Assembly (NCBI RefSeq): GCF_030719035.1
Contig: NZ_CP132203.1
Coordinates: 6,156,501 to 6,220,500 of the forward strand
Direction of reading: 5' to 3'
Length of the DNA: 64,000 nt
Origin: Hahella sp. HNIBRBA332
Lineage (GTDB): Bacteria > Pseudomonadota > Gammaproteobacteria > Pseudomonadales > Oleiphilaceae
A model generated the notes under the pieces. It ran no database searches. It was not told the DNA's origin and worked only from the letters and a program-made list of their open reading frames with translations. The position numbers were made by a program, and so were the translations under genes. Positions 8,115-16,558 of this stretch are shown piece by piece; within the stretch, counting starts at the first letter, position 1; each line of letters opens with the position of its first letter.

Positions 8115-9104
8115 TTATTTCTGTCCAAAACCAATAATGAAGCCAATACCGCCTTGCGCTGCGGTCATCGCGCCGGCGCTGCTGCCGTTTATAGTGATGC
8201 CGGAGCCCAGCAGTTCCAGGAACTTGGTGCGCATGAGGATCTGCACCTGGGTCTGTGTGTACACTTTCACCGCCTTGCTGCCGTCGTCGAGCATTCTGGC
8301 TCCGCTGAGAATTTCTTTGAGCAGCTTGCGGCTCTTCATCAACTCAGGGTGGTCAAACTTCAGCAGCTCTTCCGCCAGACGTTTTCTGCTGGCGCGAGGC
8401 AGTTGTTGATACATCTTCAAGAGGTTGCCGCTGCCAATGCCTTTGTTGGACAGGAAGCGATAGAGGATGGCCTGATTCCCCAAGGTTTTGACAACGTCGG
8501 CGATTTGAATGACGTCCAGTGCAATCATGAGCGCGCCGAACTCTGGGGACTCATCCAGCCACTCATTGTAGTGAGCGTTGCCGCGCACCACATTGGTCGT
8601 GCGTCCGATGGCGACCCCACATTGGAAGGTGGCGGCGCTGGTGGCGGCCATGGTCAATGGCATGGCGGCCCAGGCTGCGCCGGCGGACACTGTGCCGCCG
8701 CCAGCTTCTCCAATTACCAAGATCCAGCCGATGGCTGCGCCGGTGCAACTGAGACCGGCATTGGTAAGTTCTTTGCCGAGGCTGGACTTGGCCGTCGCCA
8801 CGACCTCTTCCTTAGTGGCTTTGGGGGGGAGCTGAACTTCTCGAATGTAGACGGTTTTGCCGTCAGCCCGGCAACTGTGGCGTAACACTTTGATATCGAA
8901 GAGGGGAGGCGGATTTAATGGATCGCCGCCGGCGACAAAGGTAACGGGACGCAGCGCGATGAAGGTGACGCCGGCTCCGTAAAATTCATCCGTAGCGTCA
9001 AGCGCCAGGTAAAGTTGAGCGAGTTTAGAGTCTGGAAAGTAGCGTCTGACCTTACTTTCGGTGGAGTCAACGAAGATAGAAGTCGTCAGATTTGCGGCGC
9101 CCAT
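8115..9104 (-). CDS. Hypothetical protein with glycine/alanine-rich membrane-active-looking centre
   Basis: Start at 9104 (MGAANLTTS), preceded by AAGGAG at good spacing. The 329 residues have a soluble N-terminal half and then a small-residue hydrophobic stretch at about residues 122-175 (GAAIGWILVIGEAGGG, AAWAAMPLTMAATSAA, ending in a Cys). A helical C-terminal half contains RASRKRLAEELLKFDHPEL. The layout recalls Pseudomonas hypothetical proteins that I remember as having an SCxAA-hydrophobic centre followed by an RAxRKRLxEE segment, sometimes mislabelled NAD synthetase; this was not verified. A pore-forming or effector-like role is possible but unproven. It heads an operon with the SUMF1-like lipoprotein and the zinc-ribbon membrane protein. 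Confidence 0.6.
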   Translation of the reverse strand: MGAANLTTSIFVDSTESKVRRYFPDSKLAQLYLALDATDEFYGAGVTFIALRPVTFVAGGDPLNPPPLFDIKVLRHSCRADGKTVYIREVQLPPKATKEEVVATAKSSLGKELTNAGLSCTGAAIGWILVIGEAGGGTVSAGAAWAAMPLTMAATSAATFQCGVAIGRTTNVVRGNAHYNEWLDESPEFGALMIALDVIQIADVVKTLGNQAILYRFLSNKGIGSGNLLKMYQQLPRASRKRLAEELLKFDHPELMKSRKLLKEILSGARMLDDGSKAVKVYTQTQVQILMRTKFLELLGSGITINGSSAGAMTAAQGGIGFIIGFGQK

Positions 9105-9329
9105 ATAATACTCCTTACGTTCTTGCATGAACTGGAATCGCAGGCGCTAGGGGAAGCCTGCGAGAAACATCGAATTTGATGACAAACAAACTGAAAGCGT
9201 TAGTTTGCGTGAAAACCCGTCAATATTGATCTGTTTTTATTAAGGTTTCAGGACGTCGGGGCGACTGCTGCTTGAAATCCCCTGCGACGCCCCGATTAGG
9301 TTAAGAGAGAAAATGAATGAGGTCCGGCG

Positions 9330-9818
9330 ATGTTGAAAGTACTTCCCTATGGAGCGCGTCATCAAAGCGGCGTCCTGTCTTTAATCATTAATATTCAGCG
9401 CAACGAATTCGGCGTGCCGATTACCGCGGAAGAACAGCCAGACCTGATGCATATCGAAGATTATTACCAGTCCGGCGCCGGCAATTTCTGGGTGGCCATG
9501 GATGTGGAGCAGGACCTTGTGGTCGGCACGGTGTCGCTGCTGGATATTGGCGCAGGACAGGGCGCATTACGCAAGATGTTCGTGCATAAGGACTATCGAG
9601 GCGGCCAATTGGGCGTGGCGGCGAAGTTACTGGAAACACTGGTGCAATGGTGTGAAGTGAAAAAAGTTCATGAAATTTTCCTGGGGACTACGCCGCAATT
9701 TCTCGCCGCTCACCGCTTCTACGAAAAAAACAGTTTTACTGAAGTTTCCCCTGCAGATCTTCCGCAAAGCTTTCCCGTTATGGCGGTGGACAAAAAGTTT
9801 TATAAACGACAAATATAA
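9330..9818 (+). CDS. GNAT-family N-acetyltransferase
   Basis: A 162-residue single GNAT domain. The acetyl-CoA-binding core is LRKMFVHKDYRGGQLGVAAKLLETL (motif A, with R-G-G-Q-L-G replacing the usual Q/RxxGxG/A). The later EIFLGTTPQFLAAHRFYEKNSF is the motif B alpha-helix typical of MarR-linked or small-molecule acetyltransferases. The substrate cannot be read from the sequence. It is isolated, with divergent or unrelated neighbours, and its ribosome site (GAGGTCC) is modest. Confidence 0.85.
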   Translation: MLKVLPYGARHQSGVLSLIINIQRNEFGVPITAEEQPDLMHIEDYYQSGAGNFWVAMDVEQDLVVGTVSLLDIGAGQGALRKMFVHKDYRGGQLGVAAKLLETLVQWCEVKKVHEIFLGTTPQFLAAHRFYEKNSFTEVSPADLPQSFPVMAVDKKFYKRQI

Positions 9819-10144
9819 CCGGCGAAGCCTGCGGACGTAGGCCAATTTTCCGCCAACTTTACACTCCGGTCTATCCCTGGATTATGAAAATGTCATGATT
9901 TACATGGGGTTGTGGCCTTCCTACGATTACCTTGCAGCTTAACGGCAGTCTTAAATCAAGCTGTAAACATCTTCCCGAATCCAACAGTTGAATGTGTGTA
10001 GGCGCGGTTTGATCCGTGTTTTGGTTGTCCTCTGTGAGCAGCATCGCCGTCCCCAGGAAGTGAGAGGGATTGGCCAAGCCTGATGCGCCGCCATGGGAAG
10101 TGGAACGCTCGGTATTTCAGGTTAACTTAACGTCGAGGTTTTAA
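9819..10144. other. Intergenic region with one weak small ORF
   Basis: About 326 bases separate the acetyltransferase from the metalloprotease gene. A reverse-strand frame with a TTG start (9871-10077, 68 residues) reads fairly protein-like (LQLDLRLPLSCKVIVG) but has no clear ribosome site and no recognised family; it may be a small gene or a decayed fragment. The last 50 bases probably hold the metalloprotease promoter; no clean hexamers were picked out. Confidence 0.3.
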
Positions 10145-11320
10145 ATGATAAGGATAAATCGTTTCCTTAAGTATTGCGCCGCCTTGTTGCTGCTGTCTTC
10201 GGCAGCCGGCGTCATGGCGGATGTGGATGAACAGTATCTGCGGGACAGCGGTGAAGAAATCAGAGGCTTATACGGTCGTCATGTACAGTCCCAGATCTAT
10301 GTCGATCAACAGGCGTGCGGGGAACCCAGCCCCAGCGCGGTAGCCTGCTCCCCTAATCGCATCAGCGTCGGCACTCGCTTCATGAGCGGTCAGGAAAGCC
10401 AATACGGTCAGTACGTGGCCAAGTCTATCCTTGCGCACGAGTGGGGACACACCATCCAGTTCACCAAGAACATTCGTTTACAAGCGCCTTATATGGAATT
10501 GCAGGCGGATTGCTTCGCTGGAAATTTCGATAAGTATGCGGAAACGGACTTAGGCTACGCCTCTTTCATTGAAAACGCCGTACGCTCAGCGCGCGACGCG
10601 GCAGACTACTCGGAGCATGGTACGCCGCAACAGCGCGAAAGCTACACCCGTGAAGGCTATCAGAAGCGTGAGGAAGGTTGTTTCGCCATTAGCGGCGATC
10701 CCGGCGGGGATGATGGTGGAGACGACGGCGGTGATGATGGCGATTGCCCACCTTGGATCTGCGATGGCGGAGACGACGGCGATGATGGTGGTGACGACGG
10801 CGGCGATGACGGAGACTGCCCGCCCTGGATCTGCGATGGCGGAGACGACGGCGATGATGGTGGTGACGACGGCGGCGATGACGGAGACTGTCCGCCCTGG
10901 ATCTGCGACGGCGGAGACGACGGCGATGATGGTGGTGACGACGGCGGCGATGATGGTGGTGACGACGACGGCGGCGATGATGGTGGTGACGACGGCGGTG
11001 ATGACGGAGACTGCCCGCCCTGGATCTGCGACGGCGGAGACGACGGCGATGATGGTGGTGACGACGGCGGCGATGACGGAGACTGCCCGCCCTGGATCTG
11101 CGACGGCGGAGACGATGGAGGCGATGACGGTGGTGACGACGGCCATTGCCCGCCCTGGCTGTGCGGCGATGGCGGCGACGATCACGGTATCCCTTGTCCT
11201 GAATGGTTATGCGGCGGAGACGGCGGCACGATTCCCTGTCCACCCTGGTTGTGCGGTGGCGGGGCCAGTGGCGGAATCCCGGGCTGCCCGCCCTGGATTT
11301 GCGGACGCTTCGATCACTAA
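10145..11320 (+). CDS. Secreted zinc metallopeptidase with Gly-Asp/CPPWIC repeat tail
   Basis: GAGG precedes the ATG. Residues 1-25 are a signal peptide. The N-terminal domain has the metallopeptidase motif H98-E-W-G-H102 and a downstream E118-L-Q-A-D (ELQADCFAG), the zinc site of PF04228-like neutral zinc metallopeptidases. From about residue 183 the protein is a low-complexity tail of GGDD units interrupted by nine CP[PE]W[IL]C motifs. The first three repeats have an exact 24-residue (72-base) period, a fourth is expanded, and the last copies are separated by non-acidic linkers. The Asp-rich spacers look Ca-binding, and each CxxxxC could form a small disulfide loop or metal site. Predicted periplasmic or extracellular. 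The tail is not part of the usual family; its role is unknown. Confidence 0.8.
   Translation: MIRINRFLKYCAALLLLSSAAGVMADVDEQYLRDSGEEIRGLYGRHVQSQIYVDQQACGEPSPSAVACSPNRISVGTRFMSGQESQYGQYVAKSILAHEWGHTIQFTKNIRLQAPYMELQADCFAGNFDKYAETDLGYASFIENAVRSARDAADYSEHGTPQQRESYTREGYQKREEGCFAISGDPGGDDGGDDGGDDGDCPPWICDGGDDGDDGGDDGGDDGDCPPWICDGGDDGDDGGDDGGDDGDCPPWICDGGDDGDDGGDDGGDDGGDDDGGDDGGDDGGDDGDCPPWICDGGDDGDDGGDDGGDDGDCPPWICDGGDDGGDDGGDDGHCPPWLCGDGGDDHGIPCPEWLCGGDGGTIPCPPWLCGGGASGGIPGCPPWICGRFDH
10700..11310 (+). repeat. Coding tandem repeat (GGDD spacers with CPPWIC motifs)
   Basis: About 600 bases of GGNGAYGAY-type repeats encode the tail of the metallopeptidase. Nine CP[PE]W[IL]C blocks recur, the first ones with a 72-base period and near-identical DNA, indicating recent expansion by slippage or recombination. 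Other frames are also open here because of the repeat, which explains several long shadow frames on both strands. Confidence 0.9.
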
Positions 11321-11330
11321 GGCAGTCAGC

Positions 11331-11421
11331 CCGGCCTTGAGCCGGACATGCTGAGACGCAAAGTTTACCCGGACTACGGTCCGGCGACCCTGGGCTTGGG
11401 GGCGCCGGGCTGAAGGCCCGG
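11331..11421. other. Two short GC-rich hairpins after the metallopeptidase gene
   Basis: CCGGC-cttga-GCCGG (11331-11345) and CCGGGC-tgaag-GCCCGG (11405-11421) follow the stop codon. Neither has a U-tract, so they are at best weak or Rho-assisted terminators or mRNA 3'-end stabilisers. Confidence 0.3.
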
Positions 11422-11476
11422 GACCATGCGTAAACCTAACCAATCGCAACCTGACAACAGGTGATGGAGAGGAGCA

Positions 11477-12325
11477 ATGATAGGGAAGAAAACCATATTC
11501 GCCCTGAGCGGCGGCATGTTGGCCGTTGGCGCAGCGGTGCTCGCCACCGATAACAGTTTTACCCAGGGATGGCTGATGGCGGAGACAGGCGCTGTCGCCC
11601 GATCTGAGGTTGAGCAGAAGACGGGAGGGAAATCCGCGACGGCTGATTCAGCAGCAATGACGGATCAGGATATACCAGCGGATGCGGCGATGGACGCAAC
11701 GGCGTTCAGCCCGGCAGTCGCAAATGGCGCGTCGACGGCGCAGTCCGACGCGAAAAAAGCTGACAAAGCGGACGATAAGGCCGATGCGGAAAACGCCGCG
11801 GCGGAAATGAGTCTGGCGGAGCGCTATCCCAAGCAGTGGCTTGAAGACATGGGATATCTCATTCCTCCAGAGTTGCACAGCTATGACCTCACGACGCTGG
11901 AGTCTCTGGCGACGCAGGGCGACACCAACGCCATGGTGCATCTGGGCGAGCGCTATCTGTACTTCATTAAAGACAATCCCAGACACCCCGATTTCCGTAA
12001 AGATGTGAATTACCCCGCTCTGGCGAAAAGCTATTTTGGCGAAGCGCTGAAAAGAGGGCACAAGCACGCTGCGGCGATTCTGTCCGAGGCGTATTTCTCT
12101 GAAGACCGGATGGTTGAAGCCTATGCCTGGAACCTGGTGGCGGAGAAGCTGGGAGATCAGCTCAGCGTCGACTGGTTCCGCAGCACAGACAAATACCAGA
12201 CCTTGTCGGATGAGCAAAAAGCGCAGGCGGATCTGATGGCCAAGCTTTACGAGAAGCAACTTAAGGATCGCAATCAGGAGTTGGGCGGCGAGTCACTCTT
12301 CAATGAGGGGGCTGCAGCGGGATGA
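11477..12325 (+). CDS. Exported Sel1-like repeat protein
   Basis: GAGGAG lies just before the ATG. The first 30 residues are a membrane or signal segment (FALSGGMLAVGAAVLA). Residues about 35-115 are an Ala/Asp/Lys-rich low-complexity linker. The C-terminal half (about residues 120-265) has Sel1-type helices: LESLATQGDTNAMVHLGERYL, then YFGEALKRGHKHAAAILSEAYF and EAYAWNLVAEKLGD. Sel1 repeats usually mediate protein-protein contacts in the envelope. No enzymatic motif and no operon partner. Assignment of the repeat type is moderately firm; the partner is unknown. Confidence 0.65.
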   Translation: MIGKKTIFALSGGMLAVGAAVLATDNSFTQGWLMAETGAVARSEVEQKTGGKSATADSAAMTDQDIPADAAMDATAFSPAVANGASTAQSDAKKADKADDKADAENAAAEMSLAERYPKQWLEDMGYLIPPELHSYDLTTLESLATQGDTNAMVHLGERYLYFIKDNPRHPDFRKDVNYPALAKSYFGEALKRGHKHAAAILSEAYFSEDRMVEAYAWNLVAEKLGDQLSVDWFRSTDKYQTLSDEQKAQADLMAKLYEKQLKDRNQELGGESLFNEGAAAG

Positions 12326-12476
12326 CATCGTTCAAGGCCGTCTCTGAGCCCATGTGGAAAGAGCCGGCCGCCTGTCGACGCGCTGCTGGATTGAGTCGTT
12401 GTAGCAGGTCACTGGCTTGTTAAAGAAGTAGGTGTTTTTTTATGTTTGAATCAGAGCAGCTCGCGGCTCAATTATT

Positions 12477-13235
12477 ATGAATGTATCTTCGCCGTTGAAA
12501 GTGTCGCGTCTGGCCATCGAGGCGGATCAGTCCCGTGATCTGCCTGTCCACTCTGAGGGGCGGTTGTATTGGTTGGAGCAGGGCGCGATTTTCTGTCGTA
12601 GCGATCGGTTTCACTGGCTGACCGCTCCTCGACAATTAACCTGGGTTCCCCCAGGTTTTCAGCATGGCGTTCGGCCTCTATTAAAGGCCAGAGGGGCGCT
12701 GCTGCAGCTTCGGGAGGATCTGGCGCCCGCTTTACCGCAAGAGCCTGTGACCCTGCAGCCTCATCGATTGTTGGAGGCGACGCTGCTCAGACTGATTGAG
12801 TTGTGTCCCGAATCAGACTGGCTGGAACGGCATGAGCACCTGCTACAAGTGCTTCTATATGAGGCAAGAGAGGCAACGCCTTTGCGGCAACGATTGCCGA
12901 TGCCTCATGACGCCCGGCTATTGCGCATGGCGAATTCATTGTGGCGGGCTCCCGAAAGCAATCCAGGTCTGGACGCATTGGCGTTGGAATATGGTTTCAG
13001 CCGACGTACGTTGACCCGCAAATTCATGCAGGAAACCGGCATGTCCCTCAGCCAATGGACGCAACACGCCAAACTCCTGCGCGCCTTGGAATTACTGGCG
13101 GCGAATGAGTCAGTCAGTAGTGCTGCGTTTGCCGTGGGCTATCAAAGCGTCAGCACCTTCTGCGCCGTGTTTAAGCAGGTGTTCGGCATGTCGCCAGGGG
13201 ACTACAAACGGCGCTTTCTGAGTCGCGAGAAATAG
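12477..13235 (+). CDS. AraC-family transcriptional regulator
   Basis: A 252-residue regulator. The N-terminal region (about residues 20-90) is cupin-like: WLEQGAIFCRSDRFHWLTAPRQLTWVPPGFQHGV, the classic beta-barrel ending in an H-G/H-x-V sensor block. The C-terminal double helix-turn-helix (about 150-250) includes LDALALEYGFSRRTLTRKF and AAFAVGYQSVSTFCAVFKQVFGMSPGDYKRRF, the AraC signature. It resembles the AraC group with cupin 6/AraC_binding domains that often control a neighbouring transporter. No obvious divergent target; the convergent gene encodes a solute-binding-like protein. Confidence 0.9.
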   Translation: MNVSSPLKVSRLAIEADQSRDLPVHSEGRLYWLEQGAIFCRSDRFHWLTAPRQLTWVPPGFQHGVRPLLKARGALLQLREDLAPALPQEPVTLQPHRLLEATLLRLIELCPESDWLERHEHLLQVLLYEAREATPLRQRLPMPHDARLLRMANSLWRAPESNPGLDALALEYGFSRRTLTRKFMQETGMSLSQWTQHAKLLRALELLAANESVSSAAFAVGYQSVSTFCAVFKQVFGMSPGDYKRRFLSREK

Positions 13236-13258
13236 CGGGAACATCCCTGAGGCCCCGG

Positions 13259-14134
13259 TCAGGCGTCTTCCGGTCTGAACCAAAGCTCTTTCCTTTGCAG
13301 CGGCGTGTCCGCCGGCAGCATGGGATTGTCGAGATAGATGATGCGGCGTTGCTTTATATGAGCGCGGTGGATATCGTCGCCGAAGCGACGCTGGAAAATT
13401 TTGTCGAAGCTGCCGTTGGCGATTAACTTATTGAGGCCGTCCTCCACGCGTTGCGCCAGGCGCTCGTTGTCCTTGGACATAAAGAAATAATAGGGCCAGG
13501 GATAGTACAGCAGGATGTCTTCTTCTATTTTCAGATTGGGGTAATCTTTTTGATGGGCGGCCAGTTCGTCAAAAGCTTCATTGATGCCTCTGGGAAACAA
13601 GTCATATCGGTTGCGCGCCAATTTGGTAAATAAATCATTGTATTGGAACACCCCAAGCACCTTTACCTGGTTGTGTTTGTAAACGGCGACATCTCCCCAG
13701 TCCTCGCCTTGTCCGACTTTCAGCGCCCGTAGCGAGTCCAGTGTCTCTACGTCCCGCAGTTTCTTCTGCCCTTTGTCCGTCACCAGACTGATGCGATAAC
13801 CGAGAATGCCTTTGCGTAACGGAATACGTATGGGACGTAGACGAGCTTCCTTTTCGATACTGGTGGAGCTCCAGGCGATATTGACCAGGCGGTTTTTCTC
13901 CGCCTCCGAAAGCGTTCTGGATTCGATCAGATCCGCCTTGGTGGCGCGCAATTCATAAGGGCCATATTCCTCTGTGGTGGCTTCCAGCGCAGACGTCAGC
14001 AGTTCCAGCACATCGTGAAACCGTAGGTCGATTTTAGGGTGAACGTACACATCCGTGGCGACGGCGTGTGGGGGCGATAGGGCGGCGGCGATGGTTAACA
14101 TCGCCATGGACAGGGCGTAAGCGAGCTTGTGCAT
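13259..14134 (-). CDS. Periplasmic solute-binding-like protein (type II fold)
   Basis: Start at 14134 with GGGAG upstream. Signal peptide (residues 1-27, ending AVATDVY). The 291-residue protein looks like the short proteobacterial relatives of the bacterial extracellular solute-binding family 3, with RGILGYRISLV-like strands, an LRALKVGQGEDWGDVAVYK segment, FPRGINEAFDEL and a C-terminal LAQRVEDGLNKLIANGSFDKIFQRRFG, the usual closing helix. No permease or ATPase gene is nearby, so it may be an orphan sensor or binding protein rather than part of an ABC importer. Ligand unknown. Confidence 0.7.
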   Translation of the reverse strand: MHKLAYALSMAMLTIAAALSPPHAVATDVYVHPKIDLRFHDVLELLTSALEATTEEYGPYELRATKADLIESRTLSEAEKNRLVNIAWSSTSIEKEARLRPIRIPLRKGILGYRISLVTDKGQKKLRDVETLDSLRALKVGQGEDWGDVAVYKHNQVKVLGVFQYNDLFTKLARNRYDLFPRGINEAFDELAAHQKDYPNLKIEEDILLYYPWPYYFFMSKDNERLAQRVEDGLNKLIANGSFDKIFQRRFGDDIHRAHIKQRRIIYLDNPMLPADTPLQRKELWFRPEDA

Positions 14135-14293
14135 AACAGCGCTCCCAATGGACTTTTTATTTTATTGGGTAAGGAAGTGGGTAGTATCTTGCTGATCAGA
14201 TTATTATTTGATCATAAAACTAGAATAAACATTCTATTTGGTCAACAAAAAAAGAAAATTTGTTTTATTTTGGGGGCGTTGAGAGTAGATACC

Positions 14294-14317
14294 GGCGCAG
14301 CCCGGGTGAGCTGCGCC
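14294..14317 (-). terminator. Hairpin after the marR-type gene
   Basis: GGCGCAGC-ccgggtga-GCTGCGCC forms a perfect 8-bp stem immediately downstream of the MarR gene's stop codon on its strand. The following bases are not U-rich, so termination efficiency is uncertain. Confidence 0.5.
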
Positions 14318-14330
14318 TGGCAGAACAGGA

Positions 14331-14849
14331 CTATTGTTTGTTTTCGATGGTGACTAACCATTTGCGCAGCAGACCGGCAAGCTGCTCTTGATCGTCCCCT
14401 TCCAGCTGCTTGAGAAGCTCCCATTCTGTTTCCACGTGACTTTCCACTGCCTTGTCAATCAGCTCCATTCCCGCGTCAGTAAGCGCGACGATGACGCTGC
14501 GACGATCATTTTCATCGGGCTGGCGCTGTATCAGTTGTTTGCGTTCCAGTTTGTCCAGACGGTTGGTCATGGCGCCGGAGGAAAGCATCGCCGCTGTATA
14601 GAGCTGTGTGGGTGTGAGGCGATAGGGCGCGCCGGAGCGACGTAATGTGGCGAGCACATCGAACTCGTCAATCGAGAGCCCGTAGCCAGCCAGTGTTTCC
14701 TTGATCGTTTGGTGGGTGAATGCGTGTATCCGGTGCAAGCGCCCGAATATGCCCATAGGCTGGGCCTGCAGGTCGGGTTTTTCGGTTTTCCACTGCCGCA
14801 GGATAGCGTCAACATGGTCTTTTTGATCGTTCTGATTATTTTTCTTCAT
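14331..14849 (-). CDS. MarR-family transcriptional regulator
   Basis: A 172-residue winged-helix regulator. Helix alpha-3/alpha-4 region LTPTQLYTAAMLSSGAMTNRLDKLERKQLIQR and wing DENDRRSVIVALTDAGMELID are the MarR signature. The N-terminal part with LHRIHAFTHQTIKETLAGYGLS matches the group of MarR proteins that repress a divergent drug/metabolite exporter. It is divergent from the EamA transporter gene across about 100 bases containing repeated TAAAGATA blocks and an inverted repeat, presumably its operator. The ligand is likely a small aromatic or toxic compound, but this cannot be read from sequence. Confidence 0.9.
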   Translation of the reverse strand: MKKNNQNDQKDHVDAILRQWKTEKPDLQAQPMGIFGRLHRIHAFTHQTIKETLAGYGLSIDEFDVLATLRRSGAPYRLTPTQLYTAAMLSSGAMTNRLDKLERKQLIQRQPDENDRRSVIVALTDAGMELIDKAVESHVETEWELLKQLEGDDQEQLAGLLRKWLVTIENKQ

Positions 14850-14910
14850 ATAAAGATACTTGACGTTAAGCTAGTTAAAGAGGAATATCTCCACATAAAG
14901 ATATCACGTT
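14850..14910. promoter_or_regulatory. Candidate MarR operator region
   Basis: Two imperfect copies of ATAAAGATA-n-ACGTTA (starting about 14850 and 14895) lie between the divergent marR-type and EamA genes. The second is part of an inverted repeat ATATCT-n8-AGATAT (14885-14904). Repeats of this size in a divergent MarR/exporter gap usually mark autoregulatory operators; binding is inferred. Confidence 0.55.
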
Positions 14911-14947
14911 AAAAACGAGCGTAAACAGAAAACTTGAAGGAAATGTT

Positions 14948-15814
14948 GTGTATTGGTTGCTTGGCGTACTCGCCCCGGCCGTATGGGGCACCACTTATGT
15001 CGTCACTCAGGCTTGGTTGAATGATCTCGGCCCCTTGTGGGTATCTGTGTTGAGAGCATTGCCCGCCGGATTGTTGTTGATGTGTCTGGATCTGAAATCC
15101 CTGCGCCATATGGACATGCGTCGTAGCGCCATGCTAGGCGCGTTGAACATCAGCGTATTTTTCTTTTTCCTGTTTACCGCGGCGCTTCGGTTGCCCAGCG
15201 GTGTGGCGGGCACTTTGATGGCGCTGACGCCGCTGACCACGCTTCTGTTTCTATGGTGGTGGCAACGACAGGCGCCGAATCCCATTCAATTGTTGTGCGC
15301 TTTCGGCGGCTTGATTGGTGTGGGAGTGGTGATATTTCAGCCTTCTTCTCAAATTGATCCCATTGGCGTCGCCGCTTCTTTTGGCGCTGTCGTCAGCCTG
15401 ACTGTGGGAACGTTCCTGGCCAAAAAATGGTCTCCGCCCAAAGGTATTCTGGCGTTTACCGGATTACAGTTGTTTCTCGGCGGTATGCTGTTGTTGCCTT
15501 TGGCCTTTTTGCTGGAGGGACCCATGCCTGCGCTGAATCGTGAAGCGATGCTGGGATTGCTGTGGGTGGATCTGGTGAATACCGCTCTGGGCTATCTCGC
15601 CTGGTTTATCGCCATGCGCCGTCTGCCTGTAAGCGCCTTGAGTTTCCTGGCGCTGCTGAGTCCTGTCAGTGCGGTGATCAGCGGGCGTCTGGTGTTGGAA
15701 GAGTGGTTTACGCCTGCACAGTATGCGGGAATCGCCATGGTGCTGCTCAGCGTGACACTGGCGCAGTTCGCCAAGGCCAAACCTCAGCCGAAGATGGCGC
15801 AACAGGCTTCTTGA
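14948..15814 (+). CDS. EamA/DMT-family transporter
   Basis: GTG start at 14948 with GAAGGA upstream; the nearby ATG at 14943 is out of frame. 288 residues with ten membrane helices in two EamA repeats. The first repeat begins LGVLAPAVWGTTYVVTQ; the second includes GAVVSLTVGTFLAKKW and LALLSPVSAVISGRLVLEEW. Probably an inner-membrane drug/metabolite exporter under the control of the divergent MarR regulator. The exported compound is unknown. Confidence 0.9.
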   Translation: MYWLLGVLAPAVWGTTYVVTQAWLNDLGPLWVSVLRALPAGLLLMCLDLKSLRHMDMRRSAMLGALNISVFFFFLFTAALRLPSGVAGTLMALTPLTTLLFLWWWQRQAPNPIQLLCAFGGLIGVGVVIFQPSSQIDPIGVAASFGAVVSLTVGTFLAKKWSPPKGILAFTGLQLFLGGMLLLPLAFLLEGPMPALNREAMLGLLWVDLVNTALGYLAWFIAMRRLPVSALSFLALLSPVSAVISGRLVLEEWFTPAQYAGIAMVLLSVTLAQFAKAKPQPKMAQQAS

Positions 15815-15820
15815 GTCGCG

Positions 15821-16408
15821 TCAGGCTCCCGGGCGCAGCCAGAAAATCATCGGTTTCGAGCTGGCTGCGCTGTCTCCAATATCTTTCCAGGAATACTGGG
15901 TGACCATATTGGGATACTTGATGTAACCCCGTTTCACCCAGAACAGATCCATCGGCCGATAGCCCGGTGGGCGCAGGGGGTGGTCAATCGGGCGTTCGAC
16001 GACGCAAAACGCAGTGATGCTGTAGCCCAGTTCTTTGGCGAAAGACTCCCGCTCATCGAAAAAGCAGTGCCCCAAACCCTGTCCACGAAACTCCGGCTCC
16101 AACACGGACTCTCCGAAGTAAAACACGTTTCCGGCGGAAATATGGCGATCACGGAAAGGCTGTTGGAACTCTTCATCCGCATCGCTTAACGGCAATCCGG
16201 TGGATACGCCAATCACTTTTTTTCCTTCCAGCGCCAGCACAAATAAGCTGTTGGCGGAGTCGGCATAGTTGGCCAGATAGCTTCTCTCGTATTCCATATC
16301 ACCATCGTAAAGATAGGGAAATTCACGAAATATCTTGATGCGCAGTTTGGCGAGTTCGTCCAGCCAGGGGTGAATGGCGGCTCCGGCGACACGGGTGATT
16401 TTTGCCAT
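15821..16408 (-). CDS. GNAT-family acetyltransferase
   Basis: A 195-residue GNAT protein. The N-terminal LAKLRIKIFREFPYLYDGDMEYERSYL is typical of the larger GNATs that act on small metabolites. The acetyl-CoA site is GESVLEPEFRGQGLGHCFFDERE (R-G-Q-G-L-G). A late GYRPMDLFWVKRGYIKYPNMVTQYSWKDIG segment closes the fold. It is convergent with the EamA gene (stops six bases apart). Substrate unknown. Confidence 0.88.
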   Translation of the reverse strand: MAKITRVAGAAIHPWLDELAKLRIKIFREFPYLYDGDMEYERSYLANYADSANSLFVLALEGKKVIGVSTGLPLSDADEEFQQPFRDRHISAGNVFYFGESVLEPEFRGQGLGHCFFDERESFAKELGYSITAFCVVERPIDHPLRPPGYRPMDLFWVKRGYIKYPNMVTQYSWKDIGDSAASSKPMIFWLRPGA

Positions 16409-16558
16409 AGCTATGCCTCTTATGGTGGTTGGACGCCTGCTTTTATTCCAATTGGTTGCAAGCGCCGCAAGTATATTCCCAGTTAATCTAATCCTAGGCT
16501 GGTTAAACGGCGTACACTAATACTGAGTATAAATTTTTTTCAGCGAAGGAGGTCTTCG

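Noticed and set aside
9871..10077. 68-residue reverse-strand frame with a TTG start
   Set aside because: Protein-like in part, but no ribosome site and no recognised family. Kept only as a note in the intergenic entry.
10700..11310. CRISPR-like array
   Set aside because: The repeat is in frame, encodes GGDD/CPPWIC units of variable length, and has no unique spacers.
10569..11354. Long open frames on both strands across the Gly-Asp repeat (including 261- and 199-residue frames)
   Set aside because: They are translations of the repeat in other frames, with low-complexity Thr/Met/Val or Arg/His runs. The HEWGH-bearing frame has the signal peptide and ribosome site.
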